A stretch of DNA of 64,000 bases. Origin: Paracoccus aminovorans. GTDB taxonomy: Bacteria > Pseudomonadota > Alphaproteobacteria > Rhodobacterales > Rhodobacteraceae. The DNA lies in contig NZ_KQ955209.1 in the NCBI RefSeq assembly GCF_001546115.1, positions 1,196,037 through 1,260,036 on the forward strand, in the 5' to 3' direction. The position numbers were made by a program, and so were the translations under genes. The notes under the pieces are model-generated. The model did no database searches and was not told the DNA's origin. It saw only the letters and a list, made by a program, of their open reading frames with translations. Shown here one piece after another: positions 51,316 through 60,119 of this stretch (positions within the stretch are counted from its first letter, which is position 1; the number at the start of each line of letters is the position of its first letter).

Positions 51316-53168
51316 TGACCTTGAGCCCGCTCGAGCTCCATTCCGAGCCCTACGGTTCGACCGGAAACATCGGCGACAACTTCCGACGTCTGCTCGGTGC
51401 GCCAACGCTCGATCCGTTGCAGACGGTTATCCGGGAAGCGGTCCAGAACATCGCCGACGCCGCGCAATCGGGCGTCGGGCCCGAGATCACGATCAGGCTG
51501 CGGACACTTTCGGATGCCCAGCGCGGCGTCCTTCGCAGCTTCATCCTTTCCCAGATCCCGGATGAACCGGGGTCTTCCGCCACGATCTCGACCTTTCTCA
51601 CGGCCGAACATGCGGTGGTTCTCGAGATCTGCGACTTCGGCACAGTGGGCCTTGGCGGCCCGACACGGTCGGACCGCATACCGGTCGGAACCGAACGGAC
51701 CAATTTCATCGATTTCCTGCGCAACATAGGCACCGCACGGGATACCGAACAGGGAGGGGGCACCTACGGCTTCGGCAAGGTGGCACTCTACCGTGCCAGC
51801 TCCTGCAGCACCATCATCGTCGATACGTTGCCCTTCGGTGAAGGACCCGAGGGACGGCGGCTCATGGCGTGCCATGTCGGCCGCTCGTTCGAGAAGCCGG
51901 AAAACGGAATGCGGCGGCGTTTCACGGGCCGTCACTGGTGGGGCGTCAGGGATCCGGAGGACGGAATCGCCGATCCGGTGATGGGTGCTGCCGCCTCTAC
52001 GCTGGCAGGGAGTCTCGGCCTGCCGGAACGCAGCTCCGGCCGGTCGGGGACGTCGATAATGATCCTCGGATTCCAGACCGACGAGGACGATCTGACGGCG
52101 ACCGGAAACCGCGTAATCGAGACTCTTCTCTGGAATTTCTGGCCGCGGATGATGCGCGAGGCTCCCGCGAAGCACCGGTTCGCCTGCAGGGTGATGGTGG
52201 GGGATCGGGAAATTCCCGTTCCGACGCCTGAGGACTTCGCCCCGTTCGATCTGTTGTGCAAGGCGATGAGCGCTGCGCGGGCCCGCACGGGCAACGATAT
52301 TCGGCGGATCGAGTCCCAGAGGCCACAGAAGTTCCTCGGCACGCTCGCGATCGAGAAGGGCCTGCGGTTGCCTAGGCGTCACCTGACTGAAGATGAGGAC
52401 GTTCGGCTTGTCCCCGAGCAGATGCACCACATTGCGCTGATGCGGCCTGTCGAACTCGTCGTGAAGTATCTCGAGGGCAATCCGTTCCCCGACGCCAGGC
52501 TGGAATGGGCGGGCGTGTTCATCGCCAGTGACGAGGACGAGGTGGAGCAGGCCTTCGCGGATTCCGAACCGCCTGCCCATGACGACTGGGTTCCCGACAA
52601 CCTGCCGCGAGGCAACGAGAAGCGCTACGTCAACATCGCGCTGAAGCGCCTGAGGGAAATCGCCGCCGAGATGGGCATGGTGCCGGTCTCCCCTAGGCCG
52701 GGGGACGGATCCGGCCCTCCGCTCGCCCGCCTTGCCGGGCGTCTCGGGGCGGTGCTCGAAAACGTCGGGGGCGACGGTGCCGGTCGGCGGCGAGGTTTCG
52801 GAGGTTCCGGCGGTGGGCGCCCATCGAGGGTGCGGGCAAGTCGTCCCGTCTTCCAGCGTCTCGAAGCGGGCGATGCCGGGCGGATTGCCGTCTTCCTGAC
52901 GGAGGTAACGCAGGACACGCGGCGAAGCGGCGCGAAGCTGATTGCCTCGGCTTCTGTCGCCGTGGAAGGGGCTACGCTCGGATCGGCCGACGACACCGTC
53001 GGCAGGCCTGACGTTCTGTCCGTCAGGTGGCTGGACGGAGAGGCGGAAACCACCGGCAACACGCTCGATCTCGGCGGCCGGGAGGGATGGTTCGAGATCC
53101 GTGTCCGTGTGCCGGATGACTGCGCGGTGACGGCGGATGCGGATGTCATCCCGGAGGCCGCCGCATGA
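51315..53168 (+). CDS. GHKL ATPase of MutL/MORC/Hsp90 type
   Basis: A 617-residue protein with the GHKL ATP site: N-box E..N in REAVQNIADA near 40-50, D-x-G in EICDFGTVGLGG near 104 and the G2 box GGGTYGFGK near 148. A C-terminal region of about 300 residues has a Ser/Gly/Arg-rich linker (residues 490-520). MutL/MORC-type ATPases in restriction-like operons are known. It could act as a clamp that loads or controls the nuclease. Both ends overlap the neighbouring genes. Confidence 0.82.
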   Translation: MTLSPLELHSEPYGSTGNIGDNFRRLLGAPTLDPLQTVIREAVQNIADAAQSGVGPEITIRLRTLSDAQRGVLRSFILSQIPDEPGSSATISTFLTAEHAVVLEICDFGTVGLGGPTRSDRIPVGTERTNFIDFLRNIGTARDTEQGGGTYGFGKVALYRASSCSTIIVDTLPFGEGPEGRRLMACHVGRSFEKPENGMRRRFTGRHWWGVRDPEDGIADPVMGAAASTLAGSLGLPERSSGRSGTSIMILGFQTDEDDLTATGNRVIETLLWNFWPRMMREAPAKHRFACRVMVGDREIPVPTPEDFAPFDLLCKAMSAARARTGNDIRRIESQRPQKFLGTLAIEKGLRLPRRHLTEDEDVRLVPEQMHHIALMRPVELVVKYLEGNPFPDARLEWAGVFIASDEDEVEQAFADSEPPAHDDWVPDNLPRGNEKRYVNIALKRLREIAAEMGMVPVSPRPGDGSGPPLARLAGRLGAVLENVGGDGAGRRRGFGGSGGGRPSRVRASRPVFQRLEAGDAGRIAVFLTEVTQDTRRSGAKLIASASVAVEGATLGSADDTVGRPDVLSVRWLDGEAETTGNTLDLGGREGWFEIRVRVPDDCAVTADADVIPEAAA

Positions 53169-54073
53169 ACCGCCGGGTCGCGTTTCCGTTCCTCACGCTT
53201 TCCGAGGCGGCCGTGGAAGCGTCGGCATGGGAGATTTCGCTGGACGGTGTCGAATGGTCCGCGTCGGGCGAGTTCCTTCCTCACTGGGACAGCGCGACCG
53301 ACATCCGAGTTCGCAGGACGATTCGCCTGAACTACGACTTGGCAGCGTCCGATCTCGGCATTCCCGTCGATCAGCTCGCCTTGGCCGCCTCGGTTAGGAT
53401 CGGGACGGGTCAAGGCAGGCTGCCACGCCTGATCCTCTCCCGCACGCGCCGGGAGCTCCGACCGGACGACACGTCTTGGGAGTTCGTTCAGACCGTCGAG
53501 GGGCGCCGGCTTTCGATGATCCTCGATCTGCAGACGGAGTTCCTATTGGCGAATGCCCCCGCAGAGGCCTCGGCGCTGTCACCCGTCCATCCTGGTGACC
53601 GGCTCTGGTCGGAGAGCGTTCGGGTCAGGCTCGAGGGCGAAGAGCCGCGCTTCCCCATCGAGACGGTGGACCTCGCACAGATGCTCGGTGGCGGAATTGC
53701 CGGTGCTGCGCCGTGGCACCTGCACTGGTCGCCGGGGGACTGGACGCGAGATTTCCATGGAGCGGTTCGCCTTTACCTTAACGCGAAGTCCAGCGAGACC
53801 CTTCAGCGGATCGAGGACGAGGACCCGGCCACGATCCAGTTCCTGCTTGGCGATGTCATGAGTCAGATCTGCGAGCGTTTTCTTGCCGACCCCGAAGCCG
53901 AGACGATGATGGATGCAGCGGAGCCCGGGTCGCTCGGCGCCCAGGCCGCGACATGGCTGCGCAAGGCATGGCCCGGCAAGGACGCGGCCTTCATCCGTTC
54001 CGTCCTGGAAAGCCGTCCGGGCGTGTTCCGCTCCACCATGCTTGCGCTCGCCGAGCCGGGGCTTGGCCAATGA
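53165..54073 (+). CDS. Defence-cassette protein of unknown function
   Basis: A 302-residue soluble protein with a beta-rich first half (VAFPFLTLSEAAVEASAWEI, WSASGEFLPHWD) and a helical second half. No catalytic motif is visible. Its gene overlaps the GHKL gene (ATGA) and the next gene (ATGA). It must be a constant part of the cassette, because the overlaps allow no gap. I do not recognise the family. Confidence 0.7.
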   Translation: MNRRVAFPFLTLSEAAVEASAWEISLDGVEWSASGEFLPHWDSATDIRVRRTIRLNYDLAASDLGIPVDQLALAASVRIGTGQGRLPRLILSRTRRELRPDDTSWEFVQTVEGRRLSMILDLQTEFLLANAPAEASALSPVHPGDRLWSESVRVRLEGEEPRFPIETVDLAQMLGGGIAGAAPWHLHWSPGDWTRDFHGAVRLYLNAKSSETLQRIEDEDPATIQFLLGDVMSQICERFLADPEAETMMDAAEPGSLGAQAATWLRKAWPGKDAAFIRSVLESRPGVFRSTMLALAEPGLGQ

Positions 54074-55137
54074 CGATTCTGCTTCCAAGACTACCCGGTC
54101 CCGCTTGCGACGGCATCGTCCGCAGGTTCCTTGAGCAAGGCCCGTCTGGCTGGGCCAGGTTCTGTTCCGACGACCTTCCTGATCAGGTGCGCTATGCCGC
54201 GACCGGCGGTGCGCCAGTCCCAGCGGCGTCCCTCGCATCGCTGAGGCAGGATCTCGTCGCAATTGCCCAGAAACATGGGTTTGGACAGCAAGGTGCCCGG
54301 CAGTCCCATGCTGACTTTGATGCCGAGACTGCCGCCTGGCTTGCACAATCGGGCCTATTCGTCGGCGGTGAGGCACTAAGGGATGACGTCTGGGCTTTCG
54401 TCGCCTCGGTTGTGGCCCCCGACATCGTGCACTGGCGGTTCGGCAGTTCGGCGGAGCGATATGGCGGCGGCGTCCGAAACACCTTCCAGAGGCTCTGGAT
54501 GCGTGGTCGTGCGCTCGACCGGGGGGGGGCGCACCCCGAGCGCTGGCGACTTCTGGCGGAGTTGACCGAGGATGCCCTCGTGCAGATCACCGAGAGGCCG
54601 AGCATCGGTGGGGACCGGATCCTCGCCCTGGCAGTCGCCGAGGCCTGGCTCCGCGCCGCGCGCCATCATGGCAAGGCGTCCATGGAAGACATCATGCGTC
54701 GCGCGATCCTACGCATCCGGGTCCGCAACGAGATAAGGTCCCTTGCGGACATACCGCCCGGCGATCTCGCCAGCTTCCTCAATGGGGTTTTCGGCGTGCC
54801 GGAAGCTTCCGTCGGCGAGGCAGAGCCTCCGCTGTCTGGAGTGTCCCTCGCAGAAGCGGCCCGTAATGTGACGCAGGAGGCCAGACGGCGCGGCTGGCTC
54901 TCCCCGAAGTCACAGTCCGCCTTGGAAAATTTCGCTGCAGGTCACGCTGCACTCGAGCGGAGTGAACGGAACGCGCTGGACTATCTACTCGGCAGACTTT
55001 CGGATGCAGGTGTGCTTGCGCAGGAAATCTCTGAGCTGCGAGCAGCATGGTCTGCGGACCTTCCAACCACCGCCTCGTCGGGCAGCGGTCCGGTAAGAAC
55101 GCGCAAGAGCAATTGGGCGATCTGGCGGGCTAGGTAG
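54070..55137 (+). CDS. Defence-cassette protein, DUF6339-like
   Basis: A 355-residue soluble protein, mostly helical. The middle (DDVWAFVASVVAPDIVHWRF, GGGVRNTFQRLWMRGRAL) resembles DUF6339, a family I associate with restriction-type clusters; this is from memory. The last ~50 codons overlap the 3' end of the methyltransferase gene on the other strand. Start ATG 54070, overlapping the previous stop. Confidence 0.65.
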   Translation: MTILLPRLPGPACDGIVRRFLEQGPSGWARFCSDDLPDQVRYAATGGAPVPAASLASLRQDLVAIAQKHGFGQQGARQSHADFDAETAAWLAQSGLFVGGEALRDDVWAFVASVVAPDIVHWRFGSSAERYGGGVRNTFQRLWMRGRALDRGGAHPERWRLLAELTEDALVQITERPSIGGDRILALAVAEAWLRAARHHGKASMEDIMRRAILRIRVRNEIRSLADIPPGDLASFLNGVFGVPEASVGEAEPPLSGVSLAEAARNVTQEARRRGWLSPKSQSALENFAAGHAALERSERNALDYLLGRLSDAGVLAQEISELRAAWSADLPTTASSGSGPVRTRKSNWAIWRAR

Positions 55138-56621
55138 GGCGGAACGGCGTTGCCGACCTGCACATACTGCTCTGTCCGGTTGCCAAGGAAAAGGTAGTCG
55201 TCCGGAAAGCTCTGGAGGCGGGCGGCCTCGCGCACCGTCAGGCTCCGGCACTGGAACGGGTCAGGATGGATGAAGTAGTGCCCATCCTTGGAGATGTGGC
55301 TCGTCACCGTCGTGGACGGTTCACGGGCCAGCTGGACCCGGAAACGGTCATTGAAGACGCCACTGTGCCAGTTGCGGTGGTCGGGGCTGAGCGACAGCGG
55401 GAAATCGGAGGCCTTGGGGCTGTATCTGCGCACCTCGCCGAAGACGGCAGCGAAGAGATAGCGCCCGAGATCCGATGGCATGTGCCCGCGTGTTTCGTGC
55501 TGCGCAATACCGCGCAGTGCAGGGCGTTCCAGCCAGGCAAGGAGCTCGTCGTTCGAGGTGCCGTAGCCCTCGGGGCGCCGTGCCGACAGGCGTGGTGCCA
55601 GCAGTCCGTTCTTCAGGCCCCTGGCAACAGCGGAGAAGACATCGCGCAGCGGGCCATCCCCATTGCCCCGGTGGATGCCTGCCAGAAACCGGGCGGCCTC
55701 GACTACCTCGCGCCGCCAGCTCGCCGGGTCGTCGCGACCACGGCTCAGGCCACTGCGCAGGTTCGGCATCACGCCGATGGCGTCATCGACGGTCCGTGTC
55801 ACACCCGAAATCGGTATGCTCGTCCCTGTGGCCCTGTCCGCCAGGTCAGAGCGGATGCCGATAATGATCACGCGGTGACGTCGCTGCGGAACCCCGAACT
55901 CCTCGGCGCGGACGATGAAATCGGAGGGCTGCGCGGCTTCCTGCAAGCTGGCTCTGCCGTCCGCCACCCGGATCGCCCGCATCTCGTAGTGATGCTCCCG
56001 ACCGGTGCCGAGCGAGGCGAGGTCCTCCATCAGCATCTCGAAGACGAGGCGGCTCTCGATCGTCGAGGACAGCATGCCCTTCACGTTTTCCATGACGAAG
56101 GCTGCGGGGCGCAGGCGGTCAAGCACGCGGATGTATTCGCGGAAGAGATAGTGCCGCTCGTCCTCCTCGGGGACGTATCCGACCTTCCCCTTCGCCCGAG
56201 CGCGCCCTACAAGCGAATAGGCTTGGCAGGGCGGACCGCCGATCAGGATGGTGTCATCGAAATCTTGGCGCAGCGCGCCGATCGTGTGATCGATGGCAGC
56301 GGTGGCGTGTTCCGTTCCAAGCTCGAGGCATTGCGCCTCCGCCATCGCATGCTGCCACGCAGCCGCATCCACCGCGCCCCAGTCGGGCTCCGGAATTAGC
56401 CCGGCGTGGAAGTCGATGAAGGCCTGTGGCAACAATCCGTGACGCGCCTGATACGCCCGCAGGAAGGCGCGCAAGGTCAGCGTGCGATGCGCCGAGGCCT
56501 CCTTCTCGACCGAGATGCCGATCCGGAAGGGCGCGTGGCCGCCGACATCGAGGGCCGCAAATCCCTCGCCCAGCCCGCCTGGGCCGGCAAACAGATCGAC
56601 GATGCCGAAAGTGGCTGGCAA
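54981..56621 (-). CDS. dcm: DNA cytosine-5 methyltransferase
   Basis: A 546-residue cytosine-5 methyltransferase. Motif I FAGPGGLGEGF is near residue 10, the catalytic PCQ in GGPPCQAYSLVGR near 127, motif VI ENVKG near 177, motif VIII QRRHRV near 243 and motif X VGNAVPPYLARQI near 490. No ATG fits the family start. I propose TTG at 56621 with GAGAGG 8 bases upstream, which leaves 67 bases to the divergent vsr start; ATG at 56726 or 56756 would overlap vsr. It should mark host DNA so that the cassette's nuclease ignores it. The 3' end overlaps the neighbouring convergent gene by 157 bases. Confidence 0.9.
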   Translation of the reverse strand: MPATFGIVDLFAGPGGLGEGFAALDVGGHAPFRIGISVEKEASAHRTLTLRAFLRAYQARHGLLPQAFIDFHAGLIPEPDWGAVDAAAWQHAMAEAQCLELGTEHATAAIDHTIGALRQDFDDTILIGGPPCQAYSLVGRARAKGKVGYVPEEDERHYLFREYIRVLDRLRPAAFVMENVKGMLSSTIESRLVFEMLMEDLASLGTGREHHYEMRAIRVADGRASLQEAAQPSDFIVRAEEFGVPQRRHRVIIIGIRSDLADRATGTSIPISGVTRTVDDAIGVMPNLRSGLSRGRDDPASWRREVVEAARFLAGIHRGNGDGPLRDVFSAVARGLKNGLLAPRLSARRPEGYGTSNDELLAWLERPALRGIAQHETRGHMPSDLGRYLFAAVFGEVRRYSPKASDFPLSLSPDHRNWHSGVFNDRFRVQLAREPSTTVTSHISKDGHYFIHPDPFQCRSLTVREAARLQSFPDDYLFLGNRTEQYVQVGNAVPPYLARQIAQLLLRVLTGPLPDEAVVGRSADHAARSSEISCASTPASESLPSR

Positions 56622-56688
56622 ATCAGGGGCCTCTCGAATCCGGATTACAGGCTGTATACCAGGTCCGGACGCAGAGGCCAGGAGGCAA

Positions 56689-57186
56689 ATGGCGGATATC
56701 GTCGACAGGCAGACCCGCTCCCGCATGATGTCCGGGATCCGGGGCAAGGACACCAAGCCGGAAATGGTGCTGAGGCGGGCGCTTCACGCGCGCGGCTTCC
56801 GGTATCGGCTGCATGGAAAGGGTGTCCCCGGTCGGCCGGACCTGATCCTCGCGAAGCACCGGGCCGTCATCTTCGTGCATGGCTGCTTCTGGCACCGTCA
56901 CCAAGGCTGCCGCTATGCGACCACGCCCGCGACCCGCCCTGAGTTCTGGGCAGAGAAGTTCGCAGCGAATGTTCTCCGGGATCGTTCAGTACGGGATGCG
57001 CTTCTGGCAGATGGCTGGCGCGTCGCCACCATTTGGGAATGTGCGCTGCGCAAGCCGGAACAGGTCATGGCGACCTGCGCTGTGCTTGTCTCATGGCTGA
57101 AAAATGGCTCGCCCAGTATCGAGATCGGCCAAGTCGACCTTGCCGCACCGTATGACTGGAGTAGCGCTGCAAGCAACCTTGGCTGA
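56689..57186 (+). CDS. vsr: Very short patch repair endonuclease Vsr
   Basis: A 165-residue Vsr-type nuclease. Landmarks: SRMMSGIRGKDTKPE, RRALHARGFRYRLH, GRPDLILAKHRAVIFVHGCFWHRH (with the catalytic Asp and His) and WRVATIWECALR. GGAGG precedes the ATG by 4 bases. Vsr repairs T:G mismatches made when 5-methylcytosine deaminates, so it belongs with the divergent methyltransferase. Length is close to the family norm. Confidence 0.93.
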   Translation: MADIVDRQTRSRMMSGIRGKDTKPEMVLRRALHARGFRYRLHGKGVPGRPDLILAKHRAVIFVHGCFWHRHQGCRYATTPATRPEFWAEKFAANVLRDRSVRDALLADGWRVATIWECALRKPEQVMATCAVLVSWLKNGSPSIEIGQVDLAAPYDWSSAASNLG

Positions 57187-57399
57187 ACTTCTGAACGCGT
57201 CGCTTCTCTGGCGAAGGTTCGATCTCCGTTCCAACTCGGCAGGCTGCCCCTGTCGTCGAAGTCAATAGCTTTGCATCGAACGAAACCGTACGATTTCAAC
57301 AGGTTGCGCCGACTGAACCTTGGCGCGTCTAGTCAACAGGTACAGAGAATTCAGCGCGGGAGAGAGTGTTTCCGTTGCGACTCTGCGCGAAAAGGTCAA

Positions 57400-57487
57400 C
57401 AGCCCCACCCGCATAACCCTCTAAAACAACGCAAAAATCCGGCCGCAGCCGGATGGGGAGAACGCTTTCGCGAGGGCAAGTGGCGGA
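57400..57487. repeat. Candidate attR: right direct repeat, including tRNA-Ser 3' end
   Basis: The 88 bases match the left repeat 15683-15769 with about six differences. The last 7 bases (TGGCGGA) are the 3' end of tRNA-Ser; the rest is its terminator and downstream DNA. This is the boundary between the island and the intact tRNA gene. Confidence 0.65.
57433..57454 (-). terminator. Rho-independent terminator of tRNA-Ser
   Basis: On the minus strand ATCCGGC, a short loop and GCCGGAT are followed by TTTTT. It lies 26 bases after the tRNA 3' end. The left repeat copy has the same hairpin with a shorter T-run. Confidence 0.7.
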
Positions 57488-57570
57488 AGCGGTGGGATTC
57501 GAACCCACGGTGGGGTCTCCCCCACGCTGGTTTTCAAGACCAGAGCCTTAAACCACTCGGCCACACTTCC
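57481..57570 (-). tRNA. tRNA-Ser (anticodon UGA)
   Basis: Ninety bases fold as a class-II tRNA. The acceptor stem pairs GGAAGTG with CGCTTCC, discriminator G and encoded CCA follow. The anticodon stem CTGGT/ACCAG holds the loop CTTGAAA with anticodon TGA, reading UCA serine codons. The long variable arm (GTGGGGGAGACCCCAC) is typical of tRNA-Ser. It is intact and adjoins the candidate attR. Confidence 0.95.
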
Positions 57571-57605
57571 TTGGCCCCTCCTTTCGCAGCCCCGGCGGCA
57601 ACAAG

Positions 57606-58949
57606 TCAAGACGTCGCTTGCCAGCCGCCCGGGGCGATCGCCGGCAGGCTCAGCACGGCGCGCAAGCCCCCCAGGTCGGACCGCTCCAGCGCCAGCGCGC
57701 CGCCGTGCAGCGCCGCGAGATCGGCGACGATGCCCAGGCCCAGGCCGGTGCCGGGCGGGCCGGCCTCGTCCAGGCGCGCGCCGCGGGTCAGAGCCAGCGC
57801 GTGATCGGCGTCCGGCAGGCCGGGGCCGTCGTCCTCGATGGCGATGCGCAGCCGGTCGCCCTGGACCGCGGCGCTGATGCGGATCCGGCCCGAGGACCAT
57901 TTCACCGCGTTCTCGACCAGGTTGCCGACCATCTCCTCGAGATCCTGGCGCTCGCCGGCGAAGGCGGGGTGCCCGGGGGCCGCGACCTCGACGGCCAAGC
58001 CCGACTCGCGGATCGGACCGCGCAGCACCAGCAGGATATCCTCGATCACCGGCAGGACGGCGGTGCTGTGGCCCAGGAGCCGCGGCGCGGCCGAGGAGCG
58101 CGCCCGGCGCAGGTGCCAGCCGATCTGGCGGTCCATGCGCGCCACCAGCGCATGGCCGGGATGGTCCGGCGGCAGGGCATTGTCCAGCGCCGCCAGCGGC
58201 GTCTTCAGCGAATGCGCCAGATTGCCCAGATGCTCGCGCGCGCGGGCCAGCACGCTGCGGTTCTGTTCCAGAAGCGCGTTGATCTCGGCCGCGACAGGGC
58301 GCAGCTCGGCCACGGCGGGCAGGGGCAGGCTTTCGGCCCGGCCGGCGCGGATGCGGCGCAGGTCGCGGCCCAGCCGGTCCAGGCTGCGCAGCCCCGCCGC
58401 GACCTGGAGCAGGCTCGCCGCGGTCAGCGCCAGCCCCAGCACCGCCAGCGACACCGCCAGCGGCCGGCGCAGCCGCGCAAGGCTCGCGTCGATCTCGGCC
58501 CGGGGCGCGGTCACCGTCACCGCCAGCGCCGAATCGCTGCCGGGCAGGGTGAAGCCATGGCGGGTCACGCGCAGCGCCTCGCCATCGGGGCCGAGGCCGG
58601 GGCCGCCCTGCAACTCGGCATCGGGGGGCTGCAGCACATTGTCGAAGAGCGAATGCGACTTGGCCGTCACCCGGCCGTCCTGCGACAATTGCCAGAACCA
58701 GCCCGAGAGCGGGATCTGGAAGCGCGGGTCGGTCGGCTCGGGGCCAGCCAGCAGCCGGCCGCCGGCATCGATGCTGGCGCCGGCGATCAGCGCATCGGCC
58801 ACCGCCTCGGTCTCGGCATCGAAGCGGCCGGCGACGAAATCCTCGAGAATGGCGGCGATGGCCAGATAGCCCGCGACCAGCGCCGCCAGCGTCAGCGCCG
58901 CGCCAAGGCCGATCAGCCGGGCGCGGATGGAATCGCGCGGCCAGATCAC
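57606..58949 (-). CDS. Sensor histidine kinase (FeuQ/PhoQ-like)
   Basis: A 447-residue kinase. Two membrane helices (about 12-34 and 163-185) enclose a periplasmic sensor of about 130 residues. HAMP-like region, H-box HLGNLAHSLKTPLAALD near 242, N-box NLVENAVKWS near 336 and G-boxes DDGPGLP and GTGLGLGIVADLA follow. The H-box form NLAHSLKTPLA is shared with FeuQ/PhoQ kinases. The regulator stop overlaps its start by 4 bases. Confidence 0.92.
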   Translation of the reverse strand: MIWPRDSIRARLIGLGAALTLAALVAGYLAIAAILEDFVAGRFDAETEAVADALIAGASIDAGGRLLAGPEPTDPRFQIPLSGWFWQLSQDGRVTAKSHSLFDNVLQPPDAELQGGPGLGPDGEALRVTRHGFTLPGSDSALAVTVTAPRAEIDASLARLRRPLAVSLAVLGLALTAASLLQVAAGLRSLDRLGRDLRRIRAGRAESLPLPAVAELRPVAAEINALLEQNRSVLARAREHLGNLAHSLKTPLAALDNALPPDHPGHALVARMDRQIGWHLRRARSSAAPRLLGHSTAVLPVIEDILLVLRGPIRESGLAVEVAAPGHPAFAGERQDLEEMVGNLVENAVKWSSGRIRISAAVQGDRLRIAIEDDGPGLPDADHALALTRGARLDEAGPPGTGLGLGIVADLAALHGGALALERSDLGGLRAVLSLPAIAPGGWQATS

Positions 58950-59608
58950 GGCGCGGCCTGCAGGACGTAGCCCTCGCCGCGCCGGGTCTCGATCAGACCC
59001 TCGCCGATCTTGCGGCGCAGCCGGCCGATGACGACCTCGATCGACTTGAAGTCGCGGTCGGCGGCGGAATCATAGAGGTGGTCGGACAGCTCGCTGCGGC
59101 TGACGACGCGGTTCTGGTGGTGGATGAGATAGGACAGGATGCGGGTCTCGAAGGCGGTCAGCTTCAGCGCCATGCCGTTCCTGGTGATGACGCCCAGCTG
59201 GCTGTCCAGCCGCAGCGGCCCGGCCTTGATGACGGCCTGGGCATGGCCGGCAGCACGGCGCACCAGGGTCTGGGCGCGGATCACCACCTCTTCCAGCCGA
59301 AATGGCTTGACGGCGTAATCGTCGGCGCCGGCGCGAAAACCCGCGACCTTGTCGGTCCAGTCGCCGCGCGCGGTCAGGATCAGCACCGGCATGGTCACGC
59401 CGCCCTCGCGCCAGCGGGTCAGCACCTCGATCCCCGGCAGGCCGGGCAGGCCGAGGTCGAGGATGGCGAGGTCATAGCTTTCGGTCGCGCCCAGGAATTC
59501 GCCCTGCGTGCCGTCGGCGGCCAGGTCGCAGGCGAAGCCGCCGTCGCGCATCGCCTGCGCCAGCTGCGCGGACAGGGTCGGGTCATCCTCGACGATCAGG
59601 CATTTCAT
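58946..59608 (-). CDS. OmpR-family response regulator (FeuP/PhoP-like)
   Basis: A 220-residue regulator with the receiver domain (acidic pair EDD near residue 7, phosphorylated Asp in AILDLGLPGLPG near 51, Lys in YAVKPF near 101) and a C-terminal winged helix (LTAFETRILSYLIHHQNRVV, RDFKSIEVVIGRLRRKI). The ATG at 59608 was chosen; the much longer open frame to 60709 is a high-GC artefact. It overlaps the PepSY gene upstream, so the three genes form one operon. Confidence 0.93.
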   Translation of the reverse strand: MKCLIVEDDPTLSAQLAQAMRDGGFACDLAADGTQGEFLGATESYDLAILDLGLPGLPGIEVLTRWREGGVTMPVLILTARGDWTDKVAGFRAGADDYAVKPFRLEEVVIRAQTLVRRAAGHAQAVIKAGPLRLDSQLGVITRNGMALKLTAFETRILSYLIHHQNRVVSRSELSDHLYDSAADRDFKSIEVVIGRLRRKIGEGLIETRRGEGYVLQAAP

Positions 59609-59994
59609 CGCTCGCCCTCCCTGCGGCGCGCCTCGGCCAGCCCGGCGCCCGCGACCTCGAGGAAGGCGCCGCTCTGCGCGTCGAGCCGGATCACCAGCAC
59701 GTCGCGCGCCGGGGTCAGCAGCCGCAGCTGATGCACCAGCACCACGCCGCGGGCGCTTTCCTCGGGCGTGGGCAGGGCGATGCGCGCGGCGATCAGCCGG
59801 CCGCGAAAGCGCTTGGCCACGATGCGGAACGCCTGTTTCAGCGGCAGGACGTGGCTTTCCGGCAATTCCATATCGTGGAACTCGGGCGCCAGGTCCTCGG
59901 GCCGGGGGCCGCGGTCGTGGTCGTGGTCGTCGGCCGCGGCGGGCAGGGCCAGCGCGGCGATCAGCGGCAGGGCAAGGATGCGGGCATGGACCAT
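59605..59994 (-). CDS. Small periplasmic PepSY protein, possible FeuN-like inhibitor
   Basis: A 129-residue exported protein. The signal peptide ends near PAAA; an acidic DDHDHDRGPRPED segment follows, then a PepSY-like domain (HVLPLKQAFRIVAKRFRG, RDVLVIRLDAQSGAFLEV). It is the first gene of the kinase-regulator operon, GGGGACAG precedes the ATG at 59994. Small periplasmic proteins in this position often restrain the sensor kinase, as FeuN does in Sinorhizobium. Confidence 0.75.
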   Translation of the reverse strand: MVHARILALPLIAALALPAAADDHDHDRGPRPEDLAPEFHDMELPESHVLPLKQAFRIVAKRFRGRLIAARIALPTPEESARGVVLVHQLRLLTPARDVLVIRLDAQSGAFLEVAGAGLAEARRREGER

Positions 59995-60119
59995 CTGTCC
60001 CCTGTAATGCGACAAAACCAAACGAAAGCCAAACGGGCTGTTGGCGTTTCGTTGGCAAGGGGCGGGGTATCGCTGATTCGCATGGGGCGCCGTCGCCCCG
60101 ACACGCAAGGAACCAGAAA

